DNA of 64,000 nucleotides from Cordia subcordata (lineage: Eukaryota; Streptophyta; Magnoliopsida; Boraginales; Cordiaceae): the NCBI GenBank assembly GCA_028554755.1, contig JAPTOF010000020.1, positions 3,291,001 through 3,355,000 on the forward strand, read 5' to 3'. The position numbers and the translations under genes are program-made. Positions 39,115 to 49,992 of this stretch are shown here, one piece after another (within the stretch, counting starts at the first letter, position 1; each line of letters begins with the position of its first letter). A model generated the notes under the pieces. That model made no database searches. It was not told the origin of the DNA and saw only the letters and a program-made list of their open reading frames with translations.

Positions 39115-41895
39115 ATGGAACAAGAAACCATCAGCATCTGCTCAGTTTTCTTGCAGCGGTTGAACGGCTATCTCAGTCCTAAAAGACCGTATCTTAGCCC
39201 AAAACTTCAGAAGGAGTTTGAGATTCTTAGAGAAAAAATATTGTGGATGATGGCACTTCTCGAAACTGACGAATTGCCATATCCGTTCCTTAATATTAAT
39301 TTGGCCGAGGGAGATATTGAGCAACCTTATGTGCTGAAAGCGAGGAAGCTCGTTTATGATGTAGAAGATGAAGTAGATAAGATAATGGCGGTAAGACCAA
39401 CATCTTGGTTCTCGTATACCATCTCCAGCTTTTTTGATTACAGCATTGCGAACCACTTGGATCGAATCCAGAGTCTTCTTGATGTCATGGAAGATATCAA
39501 CTCAAATGCAAGGTCCTCGCGAGGTATGAAGTCCAATGATGACCGTGCAAAATCTGAGCTGGCAAACACACCTAGAAGTTTGATATTAGAGGAACCTCAA
39601 GCAGTAGGTCCTTCAATGATCCCTACAAATAATGCAGAAGCGGGATTTGATGAAACAGAAAATAAACTGCTGATGTTGCTGGTTGGTCATGTAGATGATG
39701 AGCTCCAGCATCAGCAGTTACGAATAATTAACGTGACAGGAATGACAGGCAGAGGGAAAACCTTCCTCGTTAGGAAGCTTTGGAATGAAAGAGCGGATGT
39801 AATGAAGCAATTCCACTGTCGTGCGTGGATTAGTGATGCTTCTTGGCTAGAGCCGAAGACAATCCTCGCTTTAATGTTGGAGGGATTCTGTTTTGGAACC
39901 ACTCCTTTTGCAGTGGACGGAAAAGATTTAGAATCACTCGTTCAGGCAATTAACTCTTATCTGACAGGTAAGAGATTTCTACTAGTTCTTGATGATGTTT
40001 GGGACATCAATGTATGGAACTTGGTTGTCCCTGCTTTGCCACAGGATTGTGGTGGAAGGGTCATACTCACGAGCAGAAAGACAAATTTGTTGAACATTGG
40101 TTGCGATATCATCCATGTCGAAAGGTTAGAACATGAACAAGCTTGGAGTCTCTTTTGCAATATCGCATTCCAATTCTCAAATGATCCAGGATGCTGTCCA
40201 GCGAGGCTTTATAACACCGCAAATGCCATAGTAAGAGAATGTGACGGTGTCCCTCTTTCTATTATGACCATTGCTGCCAAACTCTCCGACCCTTTAATGG
40301 ATAATCATCCAAATTCTTGGGAAATATTCCTAAAGAAATTTCAGAAACATCAACCAAACCTAGCGCTCAATGGAGACTTAAGCAAACGAATTGGGCGAGC
40401 TGGAGTAGCACTTCTACTAAGTTATAATGCATTGGACCCAGAGCTGAAGTATTTCTTATTGTATTGCTGTTTTCTTCCAGGAAATAGGGAAATTCATGTC
40501 AAAAAACTTATTCGTTTATATGTAGCTGAGGGTCTTATGAAGGATGCAGGTGAAGGCACTGCGGAAGAAATAGTAAGAACTTACTTCAAGCAGCTCATAG
40601 ATTTGAAGCTAGTCATAGCCGAAAGAACTGGATCCACAGGAAGCATCGAAAGCTGCAGGGTGAGCGAGACACTAAGGGACCTCGCCCCTCGCATTGTTCA
40701 CAGAGCCAAATTCCGAAATTTCTTTGGCTACACAAAAGGCAGAAGTATCCATCTAGAGGAAGTTCGTCGCTTGTCAATTACTGGCAACTCTAGCAGCATT
40801 CCTTCTTGTGGGGACGAGGTTGCTTTTGTAAGGTCCTGTTTTCTGTATGACATTGATAACTCACAGACTTCATCTATTTGTCAGTTGCTCGCAGGAGGCC
40901 TTAAGCTATTAAGGGTGCTGGACATCAAAGGTATGAAGATCCAAGAGAACATGCTCCACCATTTCGCGCACCTAATCCATTTAAGCTACTTGGGATTGAG
41001 GGCAACAAGCATTGCGCGCCTTCCTGCTTCTTTCTCGAATTTACGCGACATTGAGACGATCGACATAAGGGATACATCAGTAACGAGTTTGCCTGTTGCA
41101 ATGACTAGGCATGGGAAATTCCGGCATATCCTTCTATCAGGCTTCTTTAGAAGGCGGGTGGTGCACTTCCCCTGGGGGAAGAAGAACCAAATTCCTGAAT
41201 ATTTACAAACACTGGCAGGAGTGAAAGCATCAATCTCAATAATTGAGGCGCTTGGGTACTGCACTCGACTCCAGAAGCTGTCAATAGGAGGTGTTAAGCC
41301 TGAATATTTACCAAAGTTGCGCGATGCAATAAAGAACATGCCGAATCTTCACTCTCTTACTCTGAAGACATACAGAGTGGAAAGGCTCCAACTGGAAGAG
41401 CTATCCTGTACTGAAAACCTGAGACTGGAGACTTTGAAGATTGGAGGACCCATTCACTCATTGCAGGATCTGGTAAGCTGCATTAGCTCATCTCTCACTC
41501 GCTTATACTTATGGGACAGCATACTAGATGTGGACCCTTTTCTGTGCCTTCATCAACTATCCAGTCTTGTAATCCTCTCCTTATCAAATGCTTATGCTGG
41601 AGAACAAATCGTCTGCAAGCGAGGCTGGTACTGTAAGCTTAAGAAGCTATCCATCCTTCGTACGAGAAGACTCAAGTCCTGGATAATAGAGGAAGAAGCA
41701 ATGCAAAGGCTTGAGAGCCTTTTTGTTGGCTACTGTCCTAACATGAAGGCTGTGCCCGATAATCTTGATTGCCTCTCTGCTCTTAAAGTGGTGCATGCTT
41801 CTCAGATGCCCCAAGAATTCATTTTAGCGCTACAACAGAGGAATCAAGATGGTTTTAAAGTTCATGTTGTTCCTCAATTTGTTCATTTTGAGTAG
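39115..41895 (+). CDS. CC-NB-ARC-LRR disease-resistance-type protein (NLR)
   Basis: A single uninterrupted exon of 926 codons. The N-terminal coiled-coil (Rx-type) has an EDVID-like VEDEVD at residues 83-88. The NB-ARC part has a P-loop GMTGRGKT (209-216), kinase-2 LLVLDDVW (289-296), RNBS-B GGRVILTSR, a GLPL variant GVPLS (378-382) and an RNBS-D-like LKYFLLYCCFLPG. The MHD triad position reads VSE (516-518, in CRVSETLRDLA). Leucine-rich repeats fill roughly residues 555-915. NLRs sense pathogen effectors in the cell and trigger immunity; the MHD motif normally helps hold the ADP-bound off state. ATG context is good (AGAAATGG). No other NLR lies in the window, so this copy is isolated rather than part of a visible cluster. 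It resembles the RPM1/RPP13-like class, but I cannot name an orthologue. Confidence 0.93.
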   Translation: MEQETISICSVFLQRLNGYLSPKRPYLSPKLQKEFEILREKILWMMALLETDELPYPFLNINLAEGDIEQPYVLKARKLVYDVEDEVDKIMAVRPTSWFSYTISSFFDYSIANHLDRIQSLLDVMEDINSNARSSRGMKSNDDRAKSELANTPRSLILEEPQAVGPSMIPTNNAEAGFDETENKLLMLLVGHVDDELQHQQLRIINVTGMTGRGKTFLVRKLWNERADVMKQFHCRAWISDASWLEPKTILALMLEGFCFGTTPFAVDGKDLESLVQAINSYLTGKRFLLVLDDVWDINVWNLVVPALPQDCGGRVILTSRKTNLLNIGCDIIHVERLEHEQAWSLFCNIAFQFSNDPGCCPARLYNTANAIVRECDGVPLSIMTIAAKLSDPLMDNHPNSWEIFLKKFQKHQPNLALNGDLSKRIGRAGVALLLSYNALDPELKYFLLYCCFLPGNREIHVKKLIRLYVAEGLMKDAGEGTAEEIVRTYFKQLIDLKLVIAERTGSTGSIESCRVSETLRDLAPRIVHRAKFRNFFGYTKGRSIHLEEVRRLSITGNSSSIPSCGDEVAFVRSCFLYDIDNSQTSSICQLLAGGLKLLRVLDIKGMKIQENMLHHFAHLIHLSYLGLRATSIARLPASFSNLRDIETIDIRDTSVTSLPVAMTRHGKFRHILLSGFFRRRVVHFPWGKKNQIPEYLQTLAGVKASISIIEALGYCTRLQKLSIGGVKPEYLPKLRDAIKNMPNLHSLTLKTYRVERLQLEELSCTENLRLETLKIGGPIHSLQDLVSCISSSLTRLYLWDSILDVDPFLCLHQLSSLVILSLSNAYAGEQIVCKRGWYCKLKKLSILRTRRLKSWIIEEEAMQRLESLFVGYCPNMKAVPDNLDCLSALKVVHASQMPQEFILALQQRNQDGFKVHVVPQFVHFE

Positions 41896-42640
41896 CCCAT
41901 TAAAATATGTACTTGTCACGCCCCCGAGCCCAAAATCCCAGGCCTGCGAGCGAGTACATTATAGTACTCCTCCACAGTTGATTGTGTAGGGAAATCAAAG
42001 AGCTAATATGCTAACAGATATTAGTTCCTCATTTCTGTTAGTGCTATCAGCATTCCGTTTCATTGTATATTAATTTTAATTCCAAGCTATTATGTCTTGC
42101 AGTCAGTTTGATGGCTTCTTGAATACATATAGACTTGTGAAAAATGCGATGACTGACTGAATCGATTTTTGTGATGAGTAGCTACAAGCCATTTTTTATT
42201 GAGTTAGAAATTATCTCGGATAGTCTCGCTCATTTTATCTTTCTCCGCAAACTTGTTGAATGGGATTTGTCAACTTATAATCATCATATTTGACCCTAAC
42301 CCACTAAGAAAAAATGTTTAAATATGTGTTAACAGAATAAAAGTCCAAATTATTATTGACTGAACACAGATCTTAATGGACCAATGTGATACGTGGTATT
42401 GGAGGTATATGAAATTTGCTTATGGTTTACTTTTGGAGCTGAGTTCGTTTGAATTGGCTTTTCATAAAAGCATATTTTTATAACTTCTAAAAAAAAATTT
42501 TCTTCAAAGGTTAAAATTTTTGCTTTCAGAAAAAAAAAAAAAAGAACTTCAGCATTTTCATAATTTTGCCTCTACTCTGAAGACAAGTTAAATATTTATT
42601 ACAATAAACTTTACTTTTCTCCAAAAGAAAAAAAAATGTG
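41896..42640. other. Spacer between NLR and NOG1
   Basis: 3' flank of the NLR, including a GC-rich patch CACGCCCCCGAGCCC near 41919-41933 that resembles dispersed plant repeats, and a MITE-like AT-rich segment near 42440-42600. No coding exon seen. Confidence 0.5.
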
Positions 42641-42668
42641 ATCAATGAAAAAGAAAAAGTCCGTTCGA

Positions 42669-42755
42669 GTGGGCCCTAGCCCAATACAGGCCCAAAATCT
42701 AAAGGGCAACCGATCCATCTCTCTTCAAAGTCTAAAATCTCCAAAAAAACCCTAC
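42669..42755 (+). promoter_or_regulatory. Site II-like GGCCC motifs and telo box of NOG1
   Basis: TGGGCCC at 42670 and AGGCCCA at 42688 are site II-type motifs (TGGGCY or its complement). AAACCCTA at 42748-42755 is a perfect telo box. This combination is known from promoters of plant ribosomal-protein and ribosome-biogenesis genes, fitting the function of the gene behind it. Confidence 0.7.
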
Positions 42756-42875
42756 GTTAAACGCAGTCCCACAAAGCTTTCTCTCACTCAAAGTGAAGGC
42801 GCTGCACTGCGTCGGTCACCAATCGGCCACCTTTCGCCTCCGTCATCACCACCACCGTCAGAAGTCTTTATTAAG

Positions 42876-43660
42876 GTTCGGTTGCTTTATTCCTATTTCT
42901 AGTTAAAATTCATGAGAGAAAGATTGTCAATTTGTAATTTTTCTTCTTCTTTTTTCTTTTTTTCTAATTTTCTGTATTCTGCTTGAATGAATTTGAAATT
43001 AATATGCTTTTCTACTTAGTTATGTTCTTTTTTATTGTGTGAGTATGTGTAAGACTATGACTAGTATTGCTTGTTGCGCTTTTTCTTCGTAATTTGCCTT
43101 AGCTTGTCGTAATCAGTTTATGTATTGAAGCTTTAGTTTTGGTTGTAATTTGTGAATGGACATTGATTTGAAGAGTTTAAATGCTTCGCCCGTATCTGAT
43201 ACGTGCAAATTTGTGCGGTTTTTTATTTTTTTCTCCCTTTCCATCTGAGTGATTTTCAATGGTTAATAAATTTGGAAAATCATTTCCATGATGTCGTTGT
43301 TGAAACCGTTCGAATGATGAACACTGCAAGCGTTACTGATACATTTCACAAGATCAGTTGGATTAGTAGCAAATTCATAGAGACATGTTTGGGTTTTGAG
43401 GTTTTGAATGTTTAGGCACTGAGCTGATAGCTGATAGTTGTTAGTTTATGGTTTTCTTTTTGCAATTTATATCTCAACTGCTGGCAAGGCTAGTGTTTTC
43501 AATACTGCCTTGTAAGTTTTCTCGTAAGTTTTATCAATTGATAGACCCTTATTTTGATGCATGTGCTTTTGCTTCTATCAATCACTGTGTTGGATGTGTT
43601 CCTCTGTGTTTGGATTATCACCGTCTGAGTTTTAAGATTTTTGAGGGTTTATGTTGGCAG
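42876..43660 (+). other. 5' UTR intron of NOG1
   Basis: A donor TTAAG|GTTCGG at 42876 and an acceptor TTGGCAG ending at 43660 frame a T-rich intron. The next exon begins 14 bases before the ATG at 43675. Leader introns of this kind are common in highly expressed plant housekeeping genes. Confidence 0.6.
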
Positions 43661-43674
43661 AAAGTCCATAAAAG

Positions 43675-45708
43675 ATGGTGCAGTACAATTTTAAGAAGAT
43701 TACTGTTGTCCCTACCGGGAAGGACTTCATTGATATTATACTCTCGCGCACACAACGTCAAACGCCAACAGTTGTTCATAAGGGTTATGCCATATCTCGG
43801 ATACGTCAGTTTTACATGCGTAAAGTGAAATACACGCAGCAGAACTTTCACGAGAAGCTTTCTACCATTGTTGAGGAGTTCCCACGGCTTGATGATATCC
43901 ATCCTTTCTATGGTGACCTACTTCATGTTCTTTATAACAAAGATCATTATAAGCTTGCTCTTGGCCAGATCAATACTGCAAGGAACTTAATTGGTAAGAT
44001 TGCAAAGGATTACGTGAAGTTATTGAAGTATGGTGATTCTCTGTATAGGTGCAAATGCTTGAAGGTTGCTGCTCTTGGTCGCATGTGTACCGTGATAAAG
44101 CGCATTGGCCCTAGTTTAGCCTATCTTGAACAGATCAGGCAACATATGGCTAGGTTGCCTTCAATTGATCCGAACACTAGAACAATGTTGATTTGTGGGT
44201 ATCCAAATGTTGGTAAGAGCTCATTCATGAACAAAATTACTAGGGCTGATGTGGATGTGCAGCCATATGCTTTTACCACCAAGTCTTTGTTTGTTGGTCA
44301 CACGGACTACAAATACCTGAGGTATCAAGTGATTGACACTCCAGGAATATTGGACAGGCCATTTGAAGATCGAAACATCATTGAAATGTGCAGTATTACA
44401 GCACTGGCACACCTGAGGGCTGCCGTGCTATTTTTCCTCGATATATCTGGGTCTTGTGGCTACAGTATTGAGCAGCAAGCAGCCCTTTTTCATAGCATTA
44501 AGTCATTGTTTATGAATAAGCCATTGATTATTGTTTGCAACAAAACTGACTTGCAGCCATTGGAAGGCTTGTCTGAGGAAGACATGAAGTTGGTCATGGA
44601 GATGAAAGCAGAAGCCATGACAACTGTGATAGGACAAGGAGGTGAGCCGACTAATGATGAGGGCGTGCTCTTGACTATGAGTACTTTGACTGAGGAGGGG
44701 GTAATTGCTGTTAAGAATGCAGCTTGCGAGAGGTTATTGAATCAGAGGGTCGAATTGAAAATGAAGTCGAAGAAATTGAATGATTGCTTGAACCGATTTC
44801 ATGTGGCAATGCCGAAGCTACGGGACCAGAAAGAGAGGCCACCATGTATACCTCAGGCTGTCTTGGAAGCTAGGGCTAAGAAAGCTGAAGCAGCTGCTCG
44901 GAAAGAGAAGAGAAAGCTTGAGAAGGATCTGGAGGATGAAAATGGTGGTGCAGGTGTCTACTCAGCTAGCTTGAAAAAGAATTATATCTTAGCAAACGAT
45001 GAATGGAAGGAAGATATCTTGCCAGAAATTCTTGACGGGCACAATGTGGCTGACTTCATTGACCCTGATATCTTACAAAGGCTTGAAGAGTTGGAGAGAG
45101 AAGAGGGACTTCGGCAGGAGCAGGAGGGAGATGATGATTTTGAAATGGACAATGCTGAGCTGACCCCTGAGGAGCAAGCTCAACTGGCAGAAATCAGGAA
45201 GAAGAAAAGCTTGCTCATTCAACAGCATAGACTGAAGAAAAGCACAGCAGAGAGCCGGCCAACTGTACCCCGGAAATTTGACAAAGACAAGCGGTTCACC
45301 ACAGGAAGAATGGGAAGACAGTTATCAGCCTTGGGACTTGATCCATCTCGGGCAATTGACTGTGCTCGTAGTAAATCTAGGGGTCGCAAGAGAGAGAGAT
45401 CACCTGAGCGTGGAGAAGATTTTGGTGATGATGCAATGGATTTAGACAACGACCAACCTAGCAAGAAGCTTAGGTTAAGGTCTAGATCGCGATCTAGGTC
45501 AAAATCTAGACCTCCAACTGAAGTGAGCCCTGGAGAAGGCTTGAAGGACTCCAGCCAGAAGTCGAAAGCAATTAAACTGGCTAAGAAATCAGTCAAGAAG
45601 AGAAACAAGGATGCTCGGCGTGGAGAGGCAGACAGAGTCATTCCTTCACTCAAACCGAAACATTTGTTCTCTGGCAAACGGTCCATCGGCAAGACTCAAA
45701 GGCGCTAG
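43675..45708 (+). CDS. NOG1: Nucleolar GTP-binding protein 1 (NOG1)
   Basis: An uninterrupted 677-residue coding exon. The N-terminus MVQYNFKKITVVPTGKDFID is the hallmark of eukaryotic NOG1. The circular G-domain order is clear: G1 GYPNVGKS (175-182), switch segment with PYAFTT, G3 DTPG (221-224) and G4 NKTD (289-292). The C-terminal part is charged, with a short SRSRSRSKSR run (603-612) and a basic tail for nucleolar retention. NOG1 binds the pre-60S particle in the nucleolus and nucleus and is needed for large-subunit assembly. In Arabidopsis, NOG1 genes also influence stomatal defence. Length is normal (Arabidopsis copies ~670-690). The upstream telo box and site II motifs and the leader intron agree with a ribosome-biogenesis gene. 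A probable intron lies just after the stop. Confidence 0.97.
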   Translation: MVQYNFKKITVVPTGKDFIDIILSRTQRQTPTVVHKGYAISRIRQFYMRKVKYTQQNFHEKLSTIVEEFPRLDDIHPFYGDLLHVLYNKDHYKLALGQINTARNLIGKIAKDYVKLLKYGDSLYRCKCLKVAALGRMCTVIKRIGPSLAYLEQIRQHMARLPSIDPNTRTMLICGYPNVGKSSFMNKITRADVDVQPYAFTTKSLFVGHTDYKYLRYQVIDTPGILDRPFEDRNIIEMCSITALAHLRAAVLFFLDISGSCGYSIEQQAALFHSIKSLFMNKPLIIVCNKTDLQPLEGLSEEDMKLVMEMKAEAMTTVIGQGGEPTNDEGVLLTMSTLTEEGVIAVKNAACERLLNQRVELKMKSKKLNDCLNRFHVAMPKLRDQKERPPCIPQAVLEARAKKAEAAARKEKRKLEKDLEDENGGAGVYSASLKKNYILANDEWKEDILPEILDGHNVADFIDPDILQRLEELEREEGLRQEQEGDDDFEMDNAELTPEEQAQLAEIRKKKSLLIQQHRLKKSTAESRPTVPRKFDKDKRFTTGRMGRQLSALGLDPSRAIDCARSKSRGRKRERSPERGEDFGDDAMDLDNDQPSKKLRLRSRSRSRSKSRPPTEVSPGEGLKDSSQKSKAIKLAKKSVKKRNKDARRGEADRVIPSLKPKHLFSGKRSIGKTQRR

Positions 45709-45717
45709 TAGAACAAG

Positions 45718-45854
45718 GTACATCTGATACAATGTAATCTATGCTTCGCTTCCTACACCATCATATCTATATCTTGAACACCATGTTCGTTTGCTTTAGG
45801 TTGTTGGCCATGTTTCATTTCTAACTGAAGTGTCTCTGGTATAATCTTTTGCAG
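45718..45854 (+). other. Probable 3' UTR intron of NOG1
   Basis: A donor AACAAG|GTACAT starts 10 bases after the stop codon and an acceptor CTTTTGCAG ends at 45854, with T-rich sequence between. Being so close to the stop, the junction would not be expected to trigger nonsense-mediated decay. Confidence 0.45.
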
Positions 45855-46301
45855 GGATCATCATCATCCCTCTCTCTCGTGCAAAATTGTTATACATGAT
45901 AGTAGCGACAGCTATGTTTGTTCACCATGGAGAAATTTGATCATACCTCGAGGCCTGTTCAAGCGTTGTTTTGTTGAATCCAATTTTGATATGTAGCTTA
46001 ATTTTTGTCTAAATGTGTGAAACCTCAGTTGCTTATTTTGGTTCTCCCCTTTGTTTTGTCTCAAACAGATGCGTCTACAATTTATATGATGAGTAAGAAG
46101 AAAGATTATTTCCGATATATATGTATATAAAGAACAATGGCCAAGATGATAAGAAACAAGGTGATACGAAGAAAAAGTTGGGAGCGATCTGAGACCAAGA
46201 GTCGTTTAAGATGATTTGGATATGTTAGGAGACCACCTATGTAAAAGTATAATAGAAGGTGGTAGTATCTCATATCCAAGATGCATTCAAGGGGGTTTTA
46301 A

Positions 46302-46425
46302 GGGGGGTTTTAGACTTTGTTTATTTGGTGTTTATAAGCATTTAAATAATTAAAAATATGTGATAAGTTTTTTTTTTTTTTTAATGCTTATAAGTACTCT
46401 AAATAAATAAGTAAAGTCAAACACC
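46302..46425. mobile_element. Small hairpin MITE related to that at 12498
   Basis: The left arm has TAGACTTTGTTTATTTGGTG then TTTATAAGCATT. The right arm, read in reverse, has GGTGTTTGACTTTACTTATT then ACTTATAAGCATT. The shared phrases with the 12498-12613 element (CAAACACC, CTTATAA, AAATAAG-AAAG) place both in one family. A long T-run sits in the loop side. Exact borders and target duplication are unclear. Confidence 0.5.
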
Positions 46426-46732
46426 TTTGTAGCGATGACCAGGAAGGGAGGGGGGAAAAAAAGGAAAAGACGGATACTAAAGAGTAAATAAAGCACGGTC
46501 CACGTGGACAAATGCATAATTTTGGAGATTGAGCAACGTAGGCCGTTTTGATCAAGTCTATACACGAGTGGAGAAATTAAGTGGACAGACAAATTAGCCG
46601 ACTTGGAGGCGATGTAACCATTTCCGTCTATTTGAAGATTCTTCACAATCTGAAAATCCAAAAAGAAAATGAGAAATAAATCTTAAAATTTGAAACAAGA
46701 AAGAAAGAAAAAAAAGAATAATCTTCACGAAA

Positions 46733-49039
46733 ATGATGATGTTGCGCAGAGGTTTAGGGACGTTAAGAGGAGGGCGTTGCTCGCAATCGATCATTTTCCG
46801 GAGTTTTTCGTCGTCTTCAACGGTGTCATGCGGTGGCGTTGCTGACGTGGCGGCCGACTATCTTCTTGCTTCCGCCGCTCCCGCCGCCAAGGTGGAGATG
46901 GAGCCCACTCTTCTTCAGCCAGGGGTCGTCATCTACGACGGCGTTTGCCACCTCTGCCATGGAGGTATCCTATTCTTAACACGCACAAACACACACACAC
47001 ATATTATATCTTCAATTTTTCGTTATCATCTCAACCTTATTGTTGATCGTTAAATTGGAAAATCGACATAATCCGCAACCGTAGGTTGTAATCAGTGTTT
47101 GAGGCTGTTGAATTTGTAAATGTAAGCAGCTTCATCATAGTTGGTAAAATTTACGCAGTTTTACCTTGTCGCCGGCCAGAGAACTGTTCTGAATTCATTG
47201 GATGATCTAAGGAAAATGTAGTTGATATAGTTGTTTTATGTGGTTCTGCGTGTCGTGTGTGTATCAATGCGCATTTTTAGGAAATATTATGTGCAATGAT
47301 TGGTGGTTACGCTAAACAAAATTGAAACTCGGTTCTTTGCGGCATGAAAAACGTGGAATGTGATAGCTCAAGAAAGGGAATGGACATAACTTCTATTGCT
47401 ATAGTAGCACACAAGATGTTCTTGACAATGCTGATGAGAGAGGGATTGAAGTTAACCAACATTATGTGTTTATCTATTATTTGTGTCGAGAGCTTCAATG
47501 AGATTGATAAGTATGTTTCCTTAATCATTTGGCATAGCCATTTTAAGCAGTAAGGGGAGAGAGAAGGGGAGAGAAGGAGAGAGAACTATAGAGATCTCAA
47601 TTATATTAGTTCATTGACGTTTACAATGACATAATTATCCTAATTACCTTTGCTAACAACAATCGTAGTCCGTATATTAAGTAGTTTTTTAACTCTAGTT
47701 GAAGCTTTGGAATTCTAACTTTCTTCATCTCCCTGTATTATCAATCTAATGTGGCCATAAATTTTTCAAGTTTTAAATGCCTACACTCTTCTCTCCTGCC
47801 TTGGTTTCATTTGGTCCTTAATATGGCATGCAAAAAAGAATTTTGCATAATATTTTCTTTCTAGATATCCTGCTTAAGGTTATATTTCAGCTACCGCCTG
47901 TTTTGGTATGAAGAGCGATAACGCTTTCCTCATTTATCTAGGCGTCAAGTGGGTTATTGGAGCAGATAAAGGTAAAAGAATCAAGTTCTGTTGCCTTCAA
48001 TCTAAAGCTGCTGAACCTTACATGAGAGTGTGTGGACTTGACCGAGAGGATGTTCTTAAAAGGTTTTTGTTCATTGAAGGCCCTGGATTGTACCATCAAG
48101 GTTCCACAGGTAAATCTCTTTCTCCTAGTCTCTCTTTTCATTGCACCTGTCTGTTTTTGTGCACATTCATGTACTACAGAGTAGTACTAGGTCTATTTCC
48201 AGCTCGACATGGTTTTTGATTCTTCTACTTCTTTTCTCGCCAAGTAGATGGGGGACTCAGTCTTCAAGTTCATATAAAACTGTGTTTATCTGACATCCAT
48301 CCTATGATTCTTCATGTCACTGAAGGTGAACTAATGTAGTTCTGTGCAAATCATGCTGGTAAACGATATCTAGTCAAAGCAAAATTTGTTGCTAATGATA
48401 CCAAGTTGTTTGTTCCATCCATTTACTGATATAGAACTTCTTGGACTCTGAATATCCAGAGCTAAAGTATCATCTTATAATATCAACAACTTTCTTTAAT
48501 GCAGAGGCCCATAGGTTGGTTCCCATTCTGCAAGAAGAACACATTTAGGACCATGAAGATAGATTTTTACCCATTGCAAGTTGAGAACTACGAGCATCAG
48601 AAAAGCTGTTTCCATAATTTTGGATGAATGGGTGCCGAAGTGCTTCATTTGATGGGATTTCATTCCGCTGTTAATGTCTCCAATATTGGCTGTTACTGAT
48701 TTAGTTCTGGCGTGGTGTCTCATGGTGTTATTACTTTTTAAGCATTGATGAGGGTTGATTTAGATATTTTCTCATTATGTGTTTTCGAAGTCTAATCCAG
48801 CTGGGTTTTCTGCAGCTGCTCTGAAGGTTCTCTCATACTTGCCATTACCATACTCAGCATTGAGCACTCTAATGATTGTCCCAGCTCCTTTACGAGATGC
48901 TGTCTACGACTATGTCGCCAAGCGACGCTATGATTGGTTTGGAAAGAGTGATGATTGCTTAGTTCTGCGGGAGAAAGAATTGCTGGAGCGTTTCATAGAC
49001 AGGGATGAAATGCTGGATCGTGACCAATCAAAACTGTGA
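46733..49039 (+). CDS. DCC-family (DUF393) thiol-disulphide oxidoreductase-like protein
   Basis: Three exons, 46733-46964, 47942-48109 and 48816-49039, with GT-AG introns and matching phases, give 207 residues. The family signature DxxCxxC is DGVCHLC at residues 69-75, followed after the first junction by VKWVIGADKGKRIKFCCLQS. The C-terminal half has the typical LP(L)PYSALSTLMIVP and KRRYDWFGKSDDC segments. The first ~50 residues are Arg/Ser/Ala-rich with almost no acids (MMMLRRGLGTLRGG...), suggesting import into mitochondria or plastids; I cannot tell which. The CxxC pair suggests a thioredoxin-like redox role, but the substrate is unknown for plant members. Start: the first of three tandem Met codons. 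Confidence 0.9.
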
Positions 49040-49992
49040 TCGGCTCTCTCTGATAGAAACAAGAAAGAGCAGCTCCTTAATTAACCAAATAGCAGAGCTG
49101 TGTTCAAAAGTTGGGACATGTTTTGCTCACCAGTAGTTTGTGTAGGATAGCAAGATCATGAGCAGAAATTTTCGTACGTGATAGTACACGATTAGGGACA
49201 ATAGGATTTAACTGATTGCATTGCAGTTGACAACGTGGTCTCACTTTTAGCGCAGATAGAAACTAAAAACTTTTTGTAGAGTTGTTTCCACTGCCATATG
49301 TTACAACATTTGTTCATTGAGCTCAATTTGAACGCCTGTCTTTCATAATGCATTTCACCCATTCCCATGTCCCTGCTCTCTATTTTCTTTGTTCTTTTTT
49401 TCGTCCGATATCATCTGGAAACTGTTTGATTTTCATTTGAAGTGCTCTTTCTCACAAGCTTAATGTAGATCGCCTTTGTGATGCCGAGCACCCAAATGGT
49501 ACGGATGAGATCAAGTAGCCACACCGAATCAATAAGCCAAAATAAGCGAACTACTCATTTGTAACATAGATGATCAGATGTTAACATAACCAGGCATGAG
49601 TGCGTCTCAAGTGACTAAAAGCCTTATAAGAAAATCTACATAAGAGAATTGCAGTTGATGATATTGTGTAAGGTGGATATGAAAACTAAATCAGTGAAGG
49701 CAACACGGATAGGTGCATTTTCCCATAGTAATTGCATAACTACAGATCTGATAAACAGGAGCACACACAAAGACGAGACATGACTTGGCTAAGCAACTAA
49801 AGATTGACTAATGTTGGTACCATTCTCAGATACTTTCAACAATTTTTTCCAGAGTTATAATAGCAGTAAACGTAACAAAATTTTGCTATCTTTCTATATC
49901 TTTGCTCAAATGGCAGAAAACAGCACATTAAAACTCATATAGACTACATTAAACTTGACCTGTAAATATTAGACTTCTGGGATTGTGTTCTT
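49040..49992. other. Spacer between convergent 3' ends
   Basis: About 0.95 kb between the DCC gene stop and the PRIN2 stop, which face each other. It should hold both 3' UTRs. No further coding frame recognised. Confidence 0.5.

Noticed and set aside
41919..41960. LTR-like GC-rich phrase CACGCCCCCGAGCCC
   Set aside because: No matching second terminal repeat, primer-binding site or polyprotein nearby; at most a fragment.
42645..42902. ORF starting MKKKKSVRVGPS ahead of NOG1
   Set aside because: It overlaps the promoter motifs and leader exon; Lys/Ser/Pro-rich chance frame.
45219..45692. 157-codon minus-strand frame
   Set aside because: It lies opposite the NOG1 C-terminal coding region, starts without support and mirrors its biased codons; a shadow frame.
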